A stretch of 64,000 nucleotides of DNA, from assembly GCF_024679245.1 (NCBI RefSeq), contig NC_090172.1, forward strand, positions 6,557,233-6,621,232. The letters run 5' to 3'. Of the stretch, positions 23,090-34,969 are shown piece after piece. The DNA comes from Pseudorasbora parva. Taxonomy: Eukaryota; Chordata; Actinopteri; Cypriniformes; Gobionidae. How positions within the stretch are numbered: position 1 is the stretch's first letter; the number at the start of each line of letters is the position of its first letter. The notes below the pieces were generated by a model, which did no database searches, was not told the DNA's origin, and worked only from the letters and a program-made list of their open reading frames with translations. A program made the translations under genes and the position numbers.

Positions 23090-24350
23090 TAGCCTGAACT
23101 CCTTTATGCAGACGCAGTGTAATGACGCAAAGATGAACGTCAGCATGCTTGTATTTCCTGTGGAAAGCTACCATTACAACTCAAATTATAACACATTATA
23201 ACAAGCTTGCCATTGTGAATTGGGCTAAGGTAAGGAGATAGTTTTGGTTGGTTACTGGCTGGTTAAAATGTATTTTTGGATCATTTTTAACCCAAAAAAA
23301 AGCGGGTGGTCAGGTGGTATACAGTAGATGGCTGACCGGTTCAAACAGAGACACACACTCATATACAAATGAATTACAAGAACCAGTCTTCCCTGAAAAA
23401 GCCTGTGTTTATACCCCAGGCATTCATTATACCTGGGTCTGAGTTTGACTGATTTGCTTAAACTGTTGTCAGTGATATAAGTATTTGAAATTAACATAAT
23501 TTCTTAATGTCTAGTGACATATCAGGGCCATTTTATGGTTAATTAAAATACATTTCTTACATACAGTTCCTTACATACTTACATGCAGTTTTATTGCTGT
23601 CACACTCAACATTAAAGCACACAAAGATAGTAACAAAGTATTCACAGAGAAATACTCTGCCTTCGTCCATACATGAACTCAGCCTCCCTTCTGAAAATCA
23701 AATGGCTGTTTCTGCTTCAGCAAATCAACAACAGATTTCATGCAATACATGACCTCTAATTTCCTTTCAGTATTTGAAAGCAACCCAAAGCTGTCTGTCC
23801 TGTATCACTGCCTAATCATCACCATGGCACCAGCACGGCATGTTCCGTGAGTCGCGGATTTAATCAAATTCAGTGTGATTTCTGGCAGAAACCAGGAAAT
23901 GCTCACCGAAGGGTCTGTAGATACAAATGAATCATTAGATTAAATTAGTCCTTAGAAGCTGTTAGTCCCTTATTTTTTATTATCTACAAACAGCAATAGG
24001 AATATTTATAGGAACAATTATTATTATTATTATTATTATAAAAAATATATAAATATAACCTGCCTATTTCGACAGCCCAGCCTGTGAGAGTAAGAGTGTC
24101 ACTGAGTGAGTGTTAACAAGGCAGTGTGAGATTCCTCCTCCTCACCGCACATGTGAAGTCTGATGTGACAGCCTTCCTTAATCAGCACCTTATGTGTTGT
24201 ACTACACTACATCAGTGTAAATACCAACCTACTCATAAGATAACACCGTTAACAGACAGACACTGCAGAAATAATCTTGCAAAATAGCCTTGCATTTTAA
24301 TTAGAGTTTTGTGAATCAGGGGACATTATTTATTTTTTATGTTTACAATT
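23090..24350. other. Intergenic; unique-looking block at 23640-24300
   Basis: No gene. 23640-23960 and 24060-24260 are non-repetitive, with balanced composition. A short (TTA)6-type run lies at 24017-24038. It is a possible conserved non-coding region. Confidence 0.3.
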
Positions 24351-24351
24351 T

Positions 24352-25490
24352 TAAAGTCCCCCTGAAATCAAAATGAAGTTTTTCAGCTTTTAATGTCTTA
24401 CTATAAGCTAGGGTGCTCCAAATAAATGACAACATTTGCATTTAGAAGATATAAGCGTTGAAAACTGACAATATGACATCACTTCTCATCAGAATTTCTG
24501 TCCAATCAAATGCTCTCTAAAATCTAAAGTGTCCTGGCCCCTACATAAACAGATGCCGAAGCTATGTCATTTGTTCACACATTTACAATTCTGTACATGG
24601 TGAATGGCACATAGGGCATTATATAGGGGATAGGGAACAAACCGTGCAAATATGCTTTCAGTTGAGGTGAATGAAGTCTGGTTTCACGTGAACCACCGCA
24701 GCTCCGATCCAGAGACACGATAGCACAGAGCAGATCGTTTATGTTTATGTTTATTATTTATTTGACAGGGACCATGAGCAAGTACATTAATCTTACAAGA
24801 GAAAAGATGCTTCACACCAGATTTAGCTACAGCTAATTTCCATCCGCAGTCCCTGGGCAGATAAAACAATAAAATATATGCATCTAAACATCTATAACTC
24901 ACTATCTATTTACAACCACATTTACATTCATACTTCAGCCTAAACTAACCCTATACATACTGTCAACAATAAACTATTTAAAATTTCTACATTAAAAACT
25001 TACTAACCATAAACAGCTTTGAATGAAAAGGCTGTTTGTGCAAAGGCAGAGCTTCGTATGCGCGAGTTAGCGCAGACCAGAAGACATATCAGACCCATTT
25101 GAATTCTGCACAGAATGCTATTCAAAGCGATATTAAGGAGATTATTAGGCGAAAGGGTTAGATGAGGAAACTCACCGAGCTGAAAGGCTCTAGTCAAACT
25201 GATATAAACAAAACGCTATTAGCTGTTCGATATGTCCCGCCCAGAAGATGAGTATGAGTATGAGAAACAGCTCCAGGTCTGGTTTCCTGACATCCAAGGA
25301 ATCTCAGGAAAGATCATGAGTGCCATCAGGGCCGCTGATAATGGAGGACAAACAAACCTCTTGCCCAGAACTAGATAGGGAAGCTCACGTTCACACAAAG
25401 ACAGAATCAAGACAAAACACAACACATGGGTATCTGGATCCTGTGATCATTTGATAGCCATAAAACAGCATTAAAGTTCCCCCTCTATGT
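24352..25490 (+). mobile_element. TTAA-type element remnant (AAAGTCCCCCTGAAATC family)
   Basis: TTTTAAAGTCCCCCTGAAATCAAAATG begins at about 24350 with TTAA, followed by a promoter-like region (ATTTCTGTCCAATCAAATGC). A 3'-tail-like repeat (TTATTTGACAGGGACCATGAG, about 24755-24785) lies within it. A small ORF follows at 25232. CATTAAAGTTCCCCCTC at about 25470 is another terminus-like word but in direct, not inverted, orientation, so the right border is doubtful. Confidence 0.35.
25232..25378 (+). pseudogene. 48-codon acidic ORF, transposon leader exon or gene fragment
   Basis: ATG at 25232 starts MSRPEDEYEYEKQLQVWFPD and continues to a TAG at 25376-25378. The composition (acidic start, amphipathic middle, no low-complexity) looks protein-like, unlike nearby random frames. 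I do not recognise the family. It lies in a TTAA-type element at the place where other such elements carry a leader exon, so a transposon origin is likeliest. Confidence 0.3.
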
Positions 25491-25494
25491 GAGC

Positions 25495-27030
25495 TGAAAC
25501 TACCCGACAATGTTTTGCCAAATGCTGTAGTTTAACTTCCCTCCAAAAGATGTCACTTTAGCTCTTTAAAGCTCTGTTTTAGTCTGACGGATATTTAACT
25601 GCTGCTAGTAATGAATCATATTCTGCCTTCCAACCAGTTTATTCTATCACAGTTTGAAGTAAGTCATCAGGATTATTATTAACAGTGTTTTAGCTTCTTT
25701 ATTGTTAGTTTATGCAGTTGTTCTCCTCTGGACAAAATGAATAAAAATAGCAAAGATATAAGCGAGCTCCCTTAAACAATATAGCTAGCAAATGGAGTTT
25801 TGCTAATGTTTTCTGCCTCTGGTAATCTCACACGCCTTTCTGCAATTAATAGTCAGAGATCTTAATACGCAGTACTCCAACATTAGCAAATTCTCCCAAG
25901 ACAAAATTATTGTATCTGTTATCCACAACTGTTTAATATTTGTATATTAGATGTCAACAATTGTTTTGTTTTTTAATATTCTTAGCAAGTTTAGGAGATG
26001 AATCTGAGACAAAGATGATGCTTAACCCTGTAAAGCCTGACGTATGAAATAATCAAATAATCATAAATAAATAAAAAATCTGAAACAAATAATTTGAACA
26101 AAATGATATCTAAAAAGTTTGATACATCATAAAGTATTATAAAGAACTCATAATACACCGCAGTTTTATTCAGAGGCCGAAAATGAGCAAACGTATGCAA
26201 TTTAGTGCATTTGCTGATATTATTATGACATAAAATGCGTCGTCACTCACTCTATATCTTCCAAAAAATGTGTCTTAGTAAAATTATATTTAAATGCTTA
26301 GTTTTAATATCAAAGCTCTGTAGTTTTTGTAGTTTAGTTATTGTGCATATAATGCAATGTGATATAATGATTGAGAGATTAACAAATATAAAAAGCCTGA
26401 TGGATCATATTTGATACTCATTATATTAAAAAAGGATATATGGATAATCAAGTAATCTCAGTTGCTCCAGTTCAGTATGTCTTCATCTTGAAATATTAAT
26501 AACAATACAATAAAATAAATAGTAGGTTTTAAATGAAACACCTAAGAAATAAAACACAACAGTAAGAGATTTAACTTGCCACAAAAAAAATAAAATAAAA
26601 TAAATAAATAAATAAATAAATAAATAAATTATATATCTATATATATCTTCAATTAAAACTTTATTGCGAAGGTACTGTGGAAAATGCATCAGCCTTACTA
26701 CATCTTACGATTAATTGTGAAATCTTATGATGCCTTTGTTCCACAGCGATATAATCAAATATTAATTTTCCACATATAAAGTACAAAGTCTGTTGATGTT
26801 ATTATTATTTTTTATCTTCTGTGTAATGACACACAGCACACTTGCAGTGCAATTTGATACCCACAAGCAACAGTTTGTTGAGTTTGAGTTAACTGAGAAA
26901 TCCAGAGAACGTACAAGTGGAATGCAAGAGGAAAAAACATTGAGGCAACTGAGCGCTCCGTACAGAAATAAACAAATCTCTTGTGAGTATGTACCTGCAG
27001 GATGTTTTTGTGCGCTGAGCCATGCCGAAT

Positions 27031-27032
<2 letters not shown>
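25495..27032. other. Intergenic, AT-rich; (AAAT)n at about 26586-26630
   Basis: No gene was found. There is a run of TAAA/AAAT tetranucleotides followed by TATATCTATATATATC. The rest is unique A+T-rich DNA. Confidence 0.4.

Positions 27033-27083
<51 letters not shown>
27033..27083. repeat. (GA)25 microsatellite
   Basis: Near-perfect GA dinucleotide of 51 bp; it gives RERE or SLSL frames that are not genes. Confidence 0.97.
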
Positions 27084-27090
<7 letters not shown>

Positions 27091-27978
27091 CTAACACTTT
27101 TCAAACCAGGATTGTGCCTTTCTGATGCTTGACTGATGGACAGTCTGACTGACAGCAGACCCGCGGAGCAATAGACCATCTATCTGTGCAGTAATGCTGT
27201 CATGCACCTGATGTGAGTGAGTTCATGCTGGATTTTATCAAATTGGGATGTAGGGTATGGAAACTGCCTCCTATTGCTAACTGATGATTCAGGTAACATA
27301 CTCACACTTGTACTTTCATGCATATGCATGCGTAAGCACATAAGTGTTCTCACACAATACAAACACGCACACCAGCAGATGTTCAAGAGCTGTGGTTTAA
27401 ATTCTGTGCTCAGACAAATCTATTAGCAAAGAATACTAAAAAGGGATAGAAAGTAACCCTTAGAATGCAAATATAATTGAGGAAACCTGCAGCCTGAATA
27501 AAATAAATTAGAGTTGGTACAAAGGTTAGCTGACTTGAATAATTCATTCCTATTAGCTTGCTGAACCAAAACAAACCTGTCCCTGATCTCTAGTGATAAA
27601 GCAAATTCATTCTGACTGAAATGTCCTCAGCTTTTACAAATACCCCTTCATTCCTCTATATGCTATTCATACGGTTTCCTTTCACTAAACACTTCACGTA
27701 AAAGTATATCCAACTTCCGCCCTTAATTGGTAAAGATGATTCGAATATTCTCACATGCAGGATTAGTTTTGTTTTATGTAGACCTTAATGGACTAACAGG
27801 AAAGACATTCCTCAAGAACGTCAGGCTTTCTGAGTGGTTCATTGCCAGACATCTCATCAGCACAATGGATAATTAACATTCAGTGATCTTACTGACCACA
27901 TGACTGGATGTCTACTTAATCGATCAGAGAGATTCCCGAGAGGCTATTTAAATCATTGGATGGGTGGATGGATGTATA
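27084..27978. other. Intergenic, no feature recognised
   Basis: Unique-looking sequence with no supported frame. GGATGGATGGATG at about 27958-27972 is a short tetranucleotide run. Confidence 0.35.
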
Positions 27979-28306
27979 ACACACACACACCCATGTTTGT
28001 TTTTGTGACATATGGGGACATTTCATAAGTGTAATGGTTTTTATACTGTACAAACCGTATTTTCTATCCCCCTACACAGCCCCTAAACTTACCCATCACA
28101 GGAAACATTTTGCATTTTTACTTTCTAAACAAACCTCATCCTGTATGATTTATAAGCCTTTTGAAAAGTGGGGACATGGCCAAATATTACACCCTCTCCT
28201 TGTAATACCTATGTCATACCCATGTCATTATACACATTTGTGTGCTCCTCATATGTCACAAAAACATGTCCCCCCCCCCACCCCCCACACACACACACAC
28301 ACACAC
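27979..28306 (+). mobile_element. Interspersed repeat M, copy 1, bordered by CA tracts
   Basis: From ACACACACACCCATGTTTG through TGACATATGGGGACATTTC, CCCCTAAACTTACCCATCAC, AGTGGGGACATGGCC to ATGTCACAAAAACATGTCCC and an (AC)n tail. The reverse complement of the whole segment, also with microsatellite borders, is at 42090-42377. No coding capacity. Its ends being CA/GT tracts on both sides is distinctive. Confidence 0.7.
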
Positions 28307-28309
28307 GTC

Positions 28310-29287
28310 CAATCACTTCCATGGCCACAGGTTTATAAATCAAGCACTAGGCATGCAGACACTTCTACAAACATTAGTGAAAGAATGGGTCGCTCTCAGG
28401 AGCTCAGTGAACTCAAGTGTGGTACCGTGATAGATTGCCACCTGTGCAATTAGTCCATTTTTGAAATTTCCACACTACTAAATATTCCACGGTTAACCAA
28501 AACCAAAGTGCTTTTAAAGACCGACATTACAAACTGTTTATGAGTTTATAACAAAGTAGAAGCAATTGGGAATAACAGCAACTCAGCCATGAGCCTTCAG
28601 ATTAGCTCAAGAACAGTGCGTAGAGAGCTTCAAGGAATGGGTTTCCATGCCCGAGCAGCTCATCCAAGTGTGGGATGTTAAGCACACCACCACTGGATTC
28701 TAGCGATCTGATGGATGAGTCTGGGTTTGGCGATTGCCAGGAAAATGGTACTTAGTGTGGGTTGTTTTTCATGGATTGTGCTTGGCCCCTTAGTTTCATT
28801 GAAAGGAACTCTTAATGCTTCAGCATACCTAGACATTTTGGACAATTTCATGCTCACAATTTTGTGGGAACAGTTTGGGGACGGCCCCTTCCTGCTCCAA
28901 CATAACTGCGTACAAGAGCACAAAGTAAGGTCCATAAAGACATGGATGAGTGAGTTTGGTGTGGAGGAACTTGACTGGTCTGCACAGAGTCCTGACCTCA
29001 ACCCGATAGAACAGCTTTGGGACGAATTAGAGCGGAGACTGCGAGTCAGGCCTTCTCGTCCAACATCAGTGCCTGACCTGACAAATGTACTTCTAGAAAA
29101 ATCTAGAAGAAATGTCTATAAACACACTCTTAAACATTGTGGAAAGCCTTTCCAGAATAGTTGAAACTGTTATAGCTGCAAAAGGTGGGCCAACTCCATA
29201 ATAAACCCTACAGATTAAGAACGGGATGTCATTAAAGTTCATGTGCATGTAAAGGCAGACGTCCCACAACTTTTGGCAATGTAGTGC
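28310..29287 (+). mobile_element. Tc1-like transposon, internally deleted, 5' end lost
   Basis: Homology to a common fish Tc1-like element runs from about 28310 to the terminal word ACTTTTGGCAATGTAGTG at 29287. The left terminal inverted repeat is missing; repeat M and its CA tail abut instead. It contains the transposase remnant described next. Confidence 0.75.
28385..29200 (+). pseudogene. Tc1-like transposase pseudogene
   Basis: ATG at 28385 (MGRSQELSELKCGTVI) is the DNA-binding start. The frame soon breaks and resumes several times. The C-terminal catalytic half is open at 28715-29161, with GPLVSLKGTLNASAYLDILD and, near the end, SPDLNPIEQLWDELERRL. The second catalytic Asp is replaced: QHNC stands where QHDC is expected. 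The region carrying the first Asp is deleted (about 28680). The Glu in NPIEQLW remains. At least three internal deletions make it dead. Confidence 0.88.
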
Positions 29288-29924
29288 ATTTCCACATAAA
29301 GCTACAAAAATATATCAACCTATCATTGTGAAATTTCCAATATGTTCTCTTATTAAACCAGAGCACAGTTTTAATATATTGTATTGAAGGGAAAATGGCA
29401 ACAATATCTGTGTCCCTTGTGCCAAATCATTTAAGAATTTGTGGATTTTCTAATCTGGGACAGTTGCTGCAAAAATCTGGGACACTATAAATAAATATAA
29501 ATATAATATAGGCCTAATAATTTCATCTAATCATGTTGATGTAGTTAAATTCAATAATCGTCTAGAATTCATCAATTATGAAATGAGTTCAGTTCGGCTA
29601 TAAACCAGCAGAAAAAGAGTGATGTCATTATTTAACTCAATTCAGTTCAAGTTTACTTCTCCTCTAATAGTGTCGGTGCCGTACAATCAATTATATTCCT
29701 GAATAGCTCACTGAATTCAAAAGTTTGTTCATTGGCTATTCTTGAGAATATTGTCCAGAAATTTTACAAAAGTATAACAAATTGTATATGACTGTCCAAC
29801 AACCACTTTCGAAAACAGCCTTTTCTTAAGTGGGACAACAACAAAAAAGCTTCACAAAAAAATTAATTGAACACAATATTCACAATATTTTTGCAACATT
29901 TGTTGTACAAATACATCTGTTCAA
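29288..29924. other. Intergenic, no feature recognised
   Basis: A+T-rich sequence without frames or recognisable repeats. Confidence 0.35.
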
Positions 29925-30022
29925 TATAATGTGAGTGAGCCGAGGGAAGCAAGATCATTCGAATGTACTCCCGGGTTTCTACTGATACAAAGCCATATGC
30001 TAACCGCTGAAGTAAAAAAGTT
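29925..30022 (-). mobile_element. Solo end of the TTACTTCAGCG MITE family
   Basis: The minus strand reads TTTACTTCAGCGGTTAGCAT then ATGGCTTTGTATCAGTAGA and CCCGGGAGTACATTCGAATG, matching the first 90 bp of the copies at 5467 and 50538. The rest of the element is absent. Confidence 0.7.
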
Positions 30023-30301
30023 GGAAATACCTTTACAGCAACCATTCTGACTCTGTCCATGCTGCTAAGCGACATTTAGATGAATATGTAAATATGTGCC
30101 GCACGCTTTTTTCTCTTAAAAAAATAAACACACAAAAATATCAGCGGTGAGAAAATAGCAGTTAAGAAAGCATCTGATCTCAGCGATGTGGATATGTTTG
30201 CATCAACTCTGCAGTTCAACGGCATCGTGTCGATAGATGAGGTCATTAAAATTACATATTTATGGTAGTTTAAATATAAGGATATTTGAGACTATAGTTT
30301 G

Positions 30302-31373
30302 AATTTTATGGGAGGCCGTTTCAGCATAAAAACGCTCCAGCGTTACTCGTCGTAATTATATTTTTACTAGTAACAATTCAATTAAAGAGCTCTATAATTC
30401 ATTTTTTACTAGTAACAATTACAATTACAGAGCTCTATAATTGTATTATTACTAGTAACAATTATGATTGTAGAGCTCTCTAATTGTATTATTACTAGTA
30501 ACAATTCCAATTAGAGAGCTCTACAATTCATTTATTACTAGTCATATGTCTCCATTGACTTCCATTCATTTTTAATTATAGAGCTCTGTAATTCAATTGT
30601 TACTAGTAATAATTGGGATTATAGAGCTCTCTAATTGAATTGTTACTAGTAACAATTGGGATTATAGAGCTCTGTATTTCAATTGTTACTAGTAACAATT
30701 ACGATTAGAGAGCTCTCTAATTGAATTGTTACTAGTAACAATTGAATTACAGAGCTCTTCAAATGATTTATTACTAGTAAAAATGCACATTAAGGATATG
30801 TGTAATTGCAGAGCTCTATAATTGAATTACAGAGCTCTCTAATTGAATTGTTACTAGTAATAATACAATTAGAGAGCTCTCTAATCGTAATTGTTACTAG
30901 TAACAATTGAATTACAGAGCTCTATAATTGTAATTGTTACTAGTAAGAATTCAATTAGAGAGCTCTACAATTGCAATTGTTACTAGTAACAATTCAATTA
31001 GAGAGCTCTATAATCCCAATTGTTACTAGTAACAATTGAATTACAGAGCTCTATAATTAAAAATGAATGGAAGTCAATGGAGACATATGACTAGTAATAA
31101 ATGAATTGTAGAGCTCTCTAATTGGAATTGTTACTAGTAACAATTGAATTAGAGAGCTCTATAATCATAATTGTTACTAGTAATAATACAATTAGAGAGC
31201 TCTACAATCATAATTGTTACTAGTAAAAATTGAATTATAGAGCTCTATAATTGTTATTGTTACTAGTACAAATTAAATTATAGAGCTCTTTAATTGAATT
31301 GTTACTAGTAAAAATATAATTACGACGAGTAAGGCTGGAACGTTTTTATGCTGAAACGGCCTCCCATAGAATT
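30302..31373. mobile_element. Fold-back element of alternating ACTAGT / GAGCTC palindromes
   Basis: The outer 70 bp on each side are inverted copies (TATGGGAGGCCGTTTCAGC.. ACTCGTCGTAATTATATTTT on the left, its reverse complement on the right). Between them 21 ACTAGT and 21 GAGCTC sites alternate, usually at 42-44-bp spacing, embedded in longer palindromes such as AATTGTTACTAGTAACAATT and AATTAGAGAGCTCTNTAATT. An extra segment CATATGTCTCCATTGACTTC at 30543-30562 returns inverted at 31070-31089. Thus every scale (6, 20, 43 and 1070 bp) is palindromic. TA flanks both ends. There is no coding region. It looks like a fold-back transposon; I cannot name the family. Confidence 0.85.
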
Positions 31374-31997
31374 TATCCCTTTTCTTTGAATAACAGATTG
31401 ACATATAGTACAGAATTAAAATGGCTCTTTCGACATTATCCTCAACATTACACTCCTTTCATGTGTCATAGAACGGCTTTCGTGAGTGCGCATAAATGTC
31501 ACATCCCTTTGATTGCCAGACATCACATCTGGATGGATGGATGGATGGATGGATGAATGAGCAGGTGAGGAATAAACAAACATACAAGGCAAAATACAAA
31601 AAAGATATGTGGGGAGGAGGACAGAATCCATTAAGCTTTAGAGCCCTGTTTCTGTGTGAGGTTGTGACCTGCACACCGACTCGTTATGTTTAACATTCAG
31701 TCAGCAGAAAAGTGGTATGGCTGAACAGCATTTAGTGGGATAAATAAATTAGGTGGGGGATCTGGGACCAAGTCATTGCTGGGCAGTGCGGCTTATTGCA
31801 TATATTTATGCATGTTCACTCTCAGTGATTGGCTCTCCTGTGCACATCCCTTCATATTGATTGATTCTTTGAGCTCCATCAGTACGTAGATTCTTGGTAA
31901 ATTAAAATATTTTTTATGTGCTGTGCTCTTGAAATAGTCTGATTATGCAAGCTTATGTCAACTGCAATATTTCAGCTGCGTTTTATTACTCACATCG
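31374..31997. other. Intergenic with (GGAT)n at 31531-31556
   Basis: Unique-looking sequence containing about six GGAT tetranucleotides. No gene was found. Confidence 0.4.
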
Positions 31998-32004
31998 GTC
32001 TCAT

Positions 32005-33184
32005 CAACCCATTCTCACTCCCAAGGCGTCAAAAACCGAAGCATGGTCAAGTGCCTTCCGCGTCACAATAAAGACGCTAAAGGTGCCCCAAGGCGTCATG
32101 TTTCGACGCGCTGGGTGTTCCATTCATTTCAGTGAGAACCCTTTGGCGTCATACACAGACGCGCTGGGTATTAGTAATGTTATCGCCATGGTGAAATTGT
32201 ATTAGTTTATAATTTTGCCATTATGACATGTTGGAATGTGTTTTTCAATTTAATCAGCAAGCATAATTTTATTTACATTTATTTTATTTACGCTATTTAG
32301 ACATGCTTAACATGTAACCCAACCCCATCCCATCCCTAAACCTACCCATTTGTCTGAACATGATATAAAACACAGGATATAGCCTGACATATACGACTGC
32401 ATACACAAGTTATTCAAAAAAGTTAAATAATTCAAGTTTTCCGAGGCCAAACGATTGATTTGTATGAAGAAAATCCCCAAAAGCGATCAGCATCTCCATC
32501 CGCAGAAGATCATCAACAAACACAATCAAATTTCAAATATTGGCGCCGGTTACGTGAGATTTCATAGTGAAATTGCATTGGCTCTCGTATGTCTTGTGAC
32601 CAATTGCGTCATTACGTCAGCATTGATTGTAAAATGTCATTGGCTCTCGTGTGTCTTGTGACCGATTGCGTCATGCTCAGGAGTCTTTTGAATTATTTGA
32701 ATGAGAAATGAATGAGTTCGTTCACGGGGCAGCGGGATCATCATTTCAGCGATTAAAACATCAAGATCGACTCTGTTCTTCACATGAAGATATCGTATGA
32801 CTTCAGAAGACTTGGAATGCAACATGAGTAAATACTTTTATACTGCTTTGGTCAGTTTTTGCAATAAATACCTGTGACTGTACATTTATTTGCCTGGTAT
32901 GTGTTTTATATTGTTTAGATATGGGTAGGTTTAGGGTAGGAGTGGAGTTAGTTGCTCCAAAATATAAAAGTAGCCTTTAAATATTAATAAAATCATGTCT
33001 GCTTTTATAAACGCAAATAATTAAATGCGTCTGTTTATGACGCCAAAGGTTTATCATTGTAATGAATGGAGCACCCAGCGCGTCGCAAAATGACGCCCAG
33101 GGGCACCTTTAGCGTCTTAATTGTGACGCGGAAGGCACTTGACCATGCTTCGGATTTTGACGCCTTGGGAGTGAGAACGGGTTG
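32005..33184. mobile_element. DNA transposon with about 160-bp inverted repeats and 7-bp TSD
   Basis: CAACCCATTCTCACTCCC at 32005 and GGGAGTGAGAACGGGTTG ending at 33184 are termini of inverted repeats that stay similar for about 160 bp (AAGGCGTCAAAA.. CCGAAGCATGGTCAAGTGCC, then GACGCTAAAGGTGCC). GTCTCAT is directly repeated at 31998-32004 and 33185-33191, a good target-site duplication. The arms are packed with GACGC/GGCGTC words. An inner inverted pair (CCCTAAACCTACCCAT at 32334-32349 and ATGGGTAGGTTTAGGG at 32921-32936) extends the symmetry. The middle (32560-32850) has no transposase, so it is non-autonomous. A 7-8-bp duplication is compatible with hAT, unproven. Confidence 0.8.
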
Positions 33185-33333
33185 GTCTCATTCACTTACG
33201 TAGCCTATTTGTGCTTAATGTATTTGTGCTAGCAAATTTCTAGAGTTTGGTGGATTTTGGACAGCTCAGGATTGCTTTTTTTTTTTTAACTACATGCAAC
33301 TAACACTCATTAGTGTATTAGTAGACTGTCTGT

Positions 33334-33650
33334 TTAAAGGGCTCCCATAATGCCCCTTTTTACAAGATGTAAAATAAGTCTCTAAAGAGTGAGTATGTGA
33401 AGTTTTAGCTCATTTTTGTGTGTGTCCCTTTACATGCAAATGAGTAGCTGCTCCCAAGAGCTTCAAGGGCGTGTGTCAGCAGCTCCGATTACCTCACACA
33501 GACACGCACTGAACATGTCAGAAACTGTTCAGCCTTTTATGTTCAAACCGGAGTCAGACAATGATGGAGAGACTCAAGAAGAAGAGACAACATGTAGAAT
33601 GAGACAGGATGTTTCTGAAGGGTTAGTTGATGAATTTATGTAGCTGATGT
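33334..33650 (+). mobile_element. 5' part of a TTAA-type transposon
   Basis: TTAAAGGGCTCCCATAATGC at 33334 is a left terminus, followed by an untranslated region and a leader ORF. No right end or transposase core was found nearby. Confidence 0.5.
33515..33643 (+). pseudogene. Leader-exon remnant, FMFKPESD type
   Basis: ATG at 33515 gives a 42-codon frame starting MSETVQPFMFKPESDNDGET and containing TTCRMRQDVSEG. RxxQDVSEW-like words are typical of fish proteins related to the P2X7 receptor C-terminal domain, many of which sit in transposons; that link is from memory. The reading frame stops where a splice donor should end the exon. Confidence 0.45.
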
Positions 33651-34430
33651 GGACTTAATATCTTCATTGATTAGCATATTCTGTCATGATAATCTATAAT
33701 GTGTGGGAAATGTTGTAAGATGAACAGATTCAGAGAATTGATGTCATTCTTCTAATACTTTTATGAGAAGTAGTTGACATGTACTTGCAAGTTACTTATA
33801 GTCAGTTTGTCTAAAGTAGACCATTAAAATGTGTGTCTTATGAGAGAGAAAAGGACACAAATATTGGTCAAGTTTTGGCTATAAATTAAACCTAAACAAA
33901 TGCCTAATGTGTACAGTATTCTAGGATCTTAGGGGAGGGCATTTTAAACATGCTAGCAGAAGATTAACTTTTTGTAAAAATAAAATAAAATATGATAACT
34001 CATAAAATGTATTTAACATGTAACATCTAATTTAACATTCAAGAACTGACACAAGAGAGTGGGCATGTTAGGTTATAAGCTATTAAATGAGTCACTTTAT
34101 GAGTCAGTAAAATGAAAACATTTCCTGTAAATGCTGTATTATTTCATGGGGACAAAGAAACACACAATATCACAGGTTTTCATCACATTATTACGGTAAT
34201 TACGACATGACATGAATGAAGAATTTAAAAAGTTAAAATAAAATTAGAACCAACTGAAACCACACAATCCAAAAAATTAAAACCTTAAGCAGAACATTTT
34301 AAATGTTGCATGTTTTAATTTTATTATAGTATGTAATTGAATTAATATAACATTCACTTATACAATTAAACTGTATAATTATATATAAACTGAACCTAAA
34401 GACACATAAAGGGATATGTTCACATCCCGA
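33651..34430. other. Intergenic, AT-rich
   Basis: No feature was recognised; there are several A+T-rich runs. Confidence 0.35.
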
Positions 34431-34905
34431 TCGGTCTGCTTTTATAATGTATATTTCGTGACAGAACTTACCGAACATTCAATACAATGCTGTGTGTGGG
34501 ATTAAATGCACTCGTTGTTTGTGCGTAGCCTACTCATGATGGAGTTTTGACCAGCTGAGAATTCGTGAAGAGCTTATAAAATGTGTAAAGGAGTCAACAC
34601 AGCAGCAGAAAATCCATCCGTCTCACACAAACACAAACGAAAATCCGATGCCTGCACCGAACTGTGATGATACTTGAGCATTCTGTCCTTTTTAGGGTCA
34701 CATCTTGTGACAGCATGGCTTCTTTTTGGTTTGTTTACATGTCTTTGGTCCATATCTCCTGAGTTCGCTTGGAAGCGAGACCCATTTTTTCAGCGGTCTC
34801 GGTTCTCTTGTTTGGTGCAGTCCAGGGTTCAGATGGTGTTAATGTATTCAAATGAAGCAGGGTTCGTTTAAATCGAACCAAACGTGTGAACACACTCTTT
34901 AGCAA
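34431..34905. mobile_element. Probable DNA-transposon remnant
   Basis: GTCTTTGGTCCATATCTCCTG.. GGAAGCGAGACCCATTTTTTC and TCGTTTAAATCGAACCAAACG have the look of a fish element whose ends carry GAACCAAA words. Termini are not resolved and no second copy is in the window, so this is tentative. Confidence 0.25.
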
Positions 34906-34969
34906 CCTTACCATAAATCTGCTCTGTCACCTTTGCATATCTATAAATATAATTTAAAGGAGAACATTA

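Noticed and set aside
26762..27179. Frames with SLSLSL or RERERE runs
   Set aside because: Caused by the (GA)n tract at 27033-27083.
30302..31373. Cloning-vector or polylinker contamination because of the regular SpeI and SacI sites
   Set aside because: Units are diverged from each other, AT-rich and bounded by 70-bp inverted ends; no polylinker looks like this.
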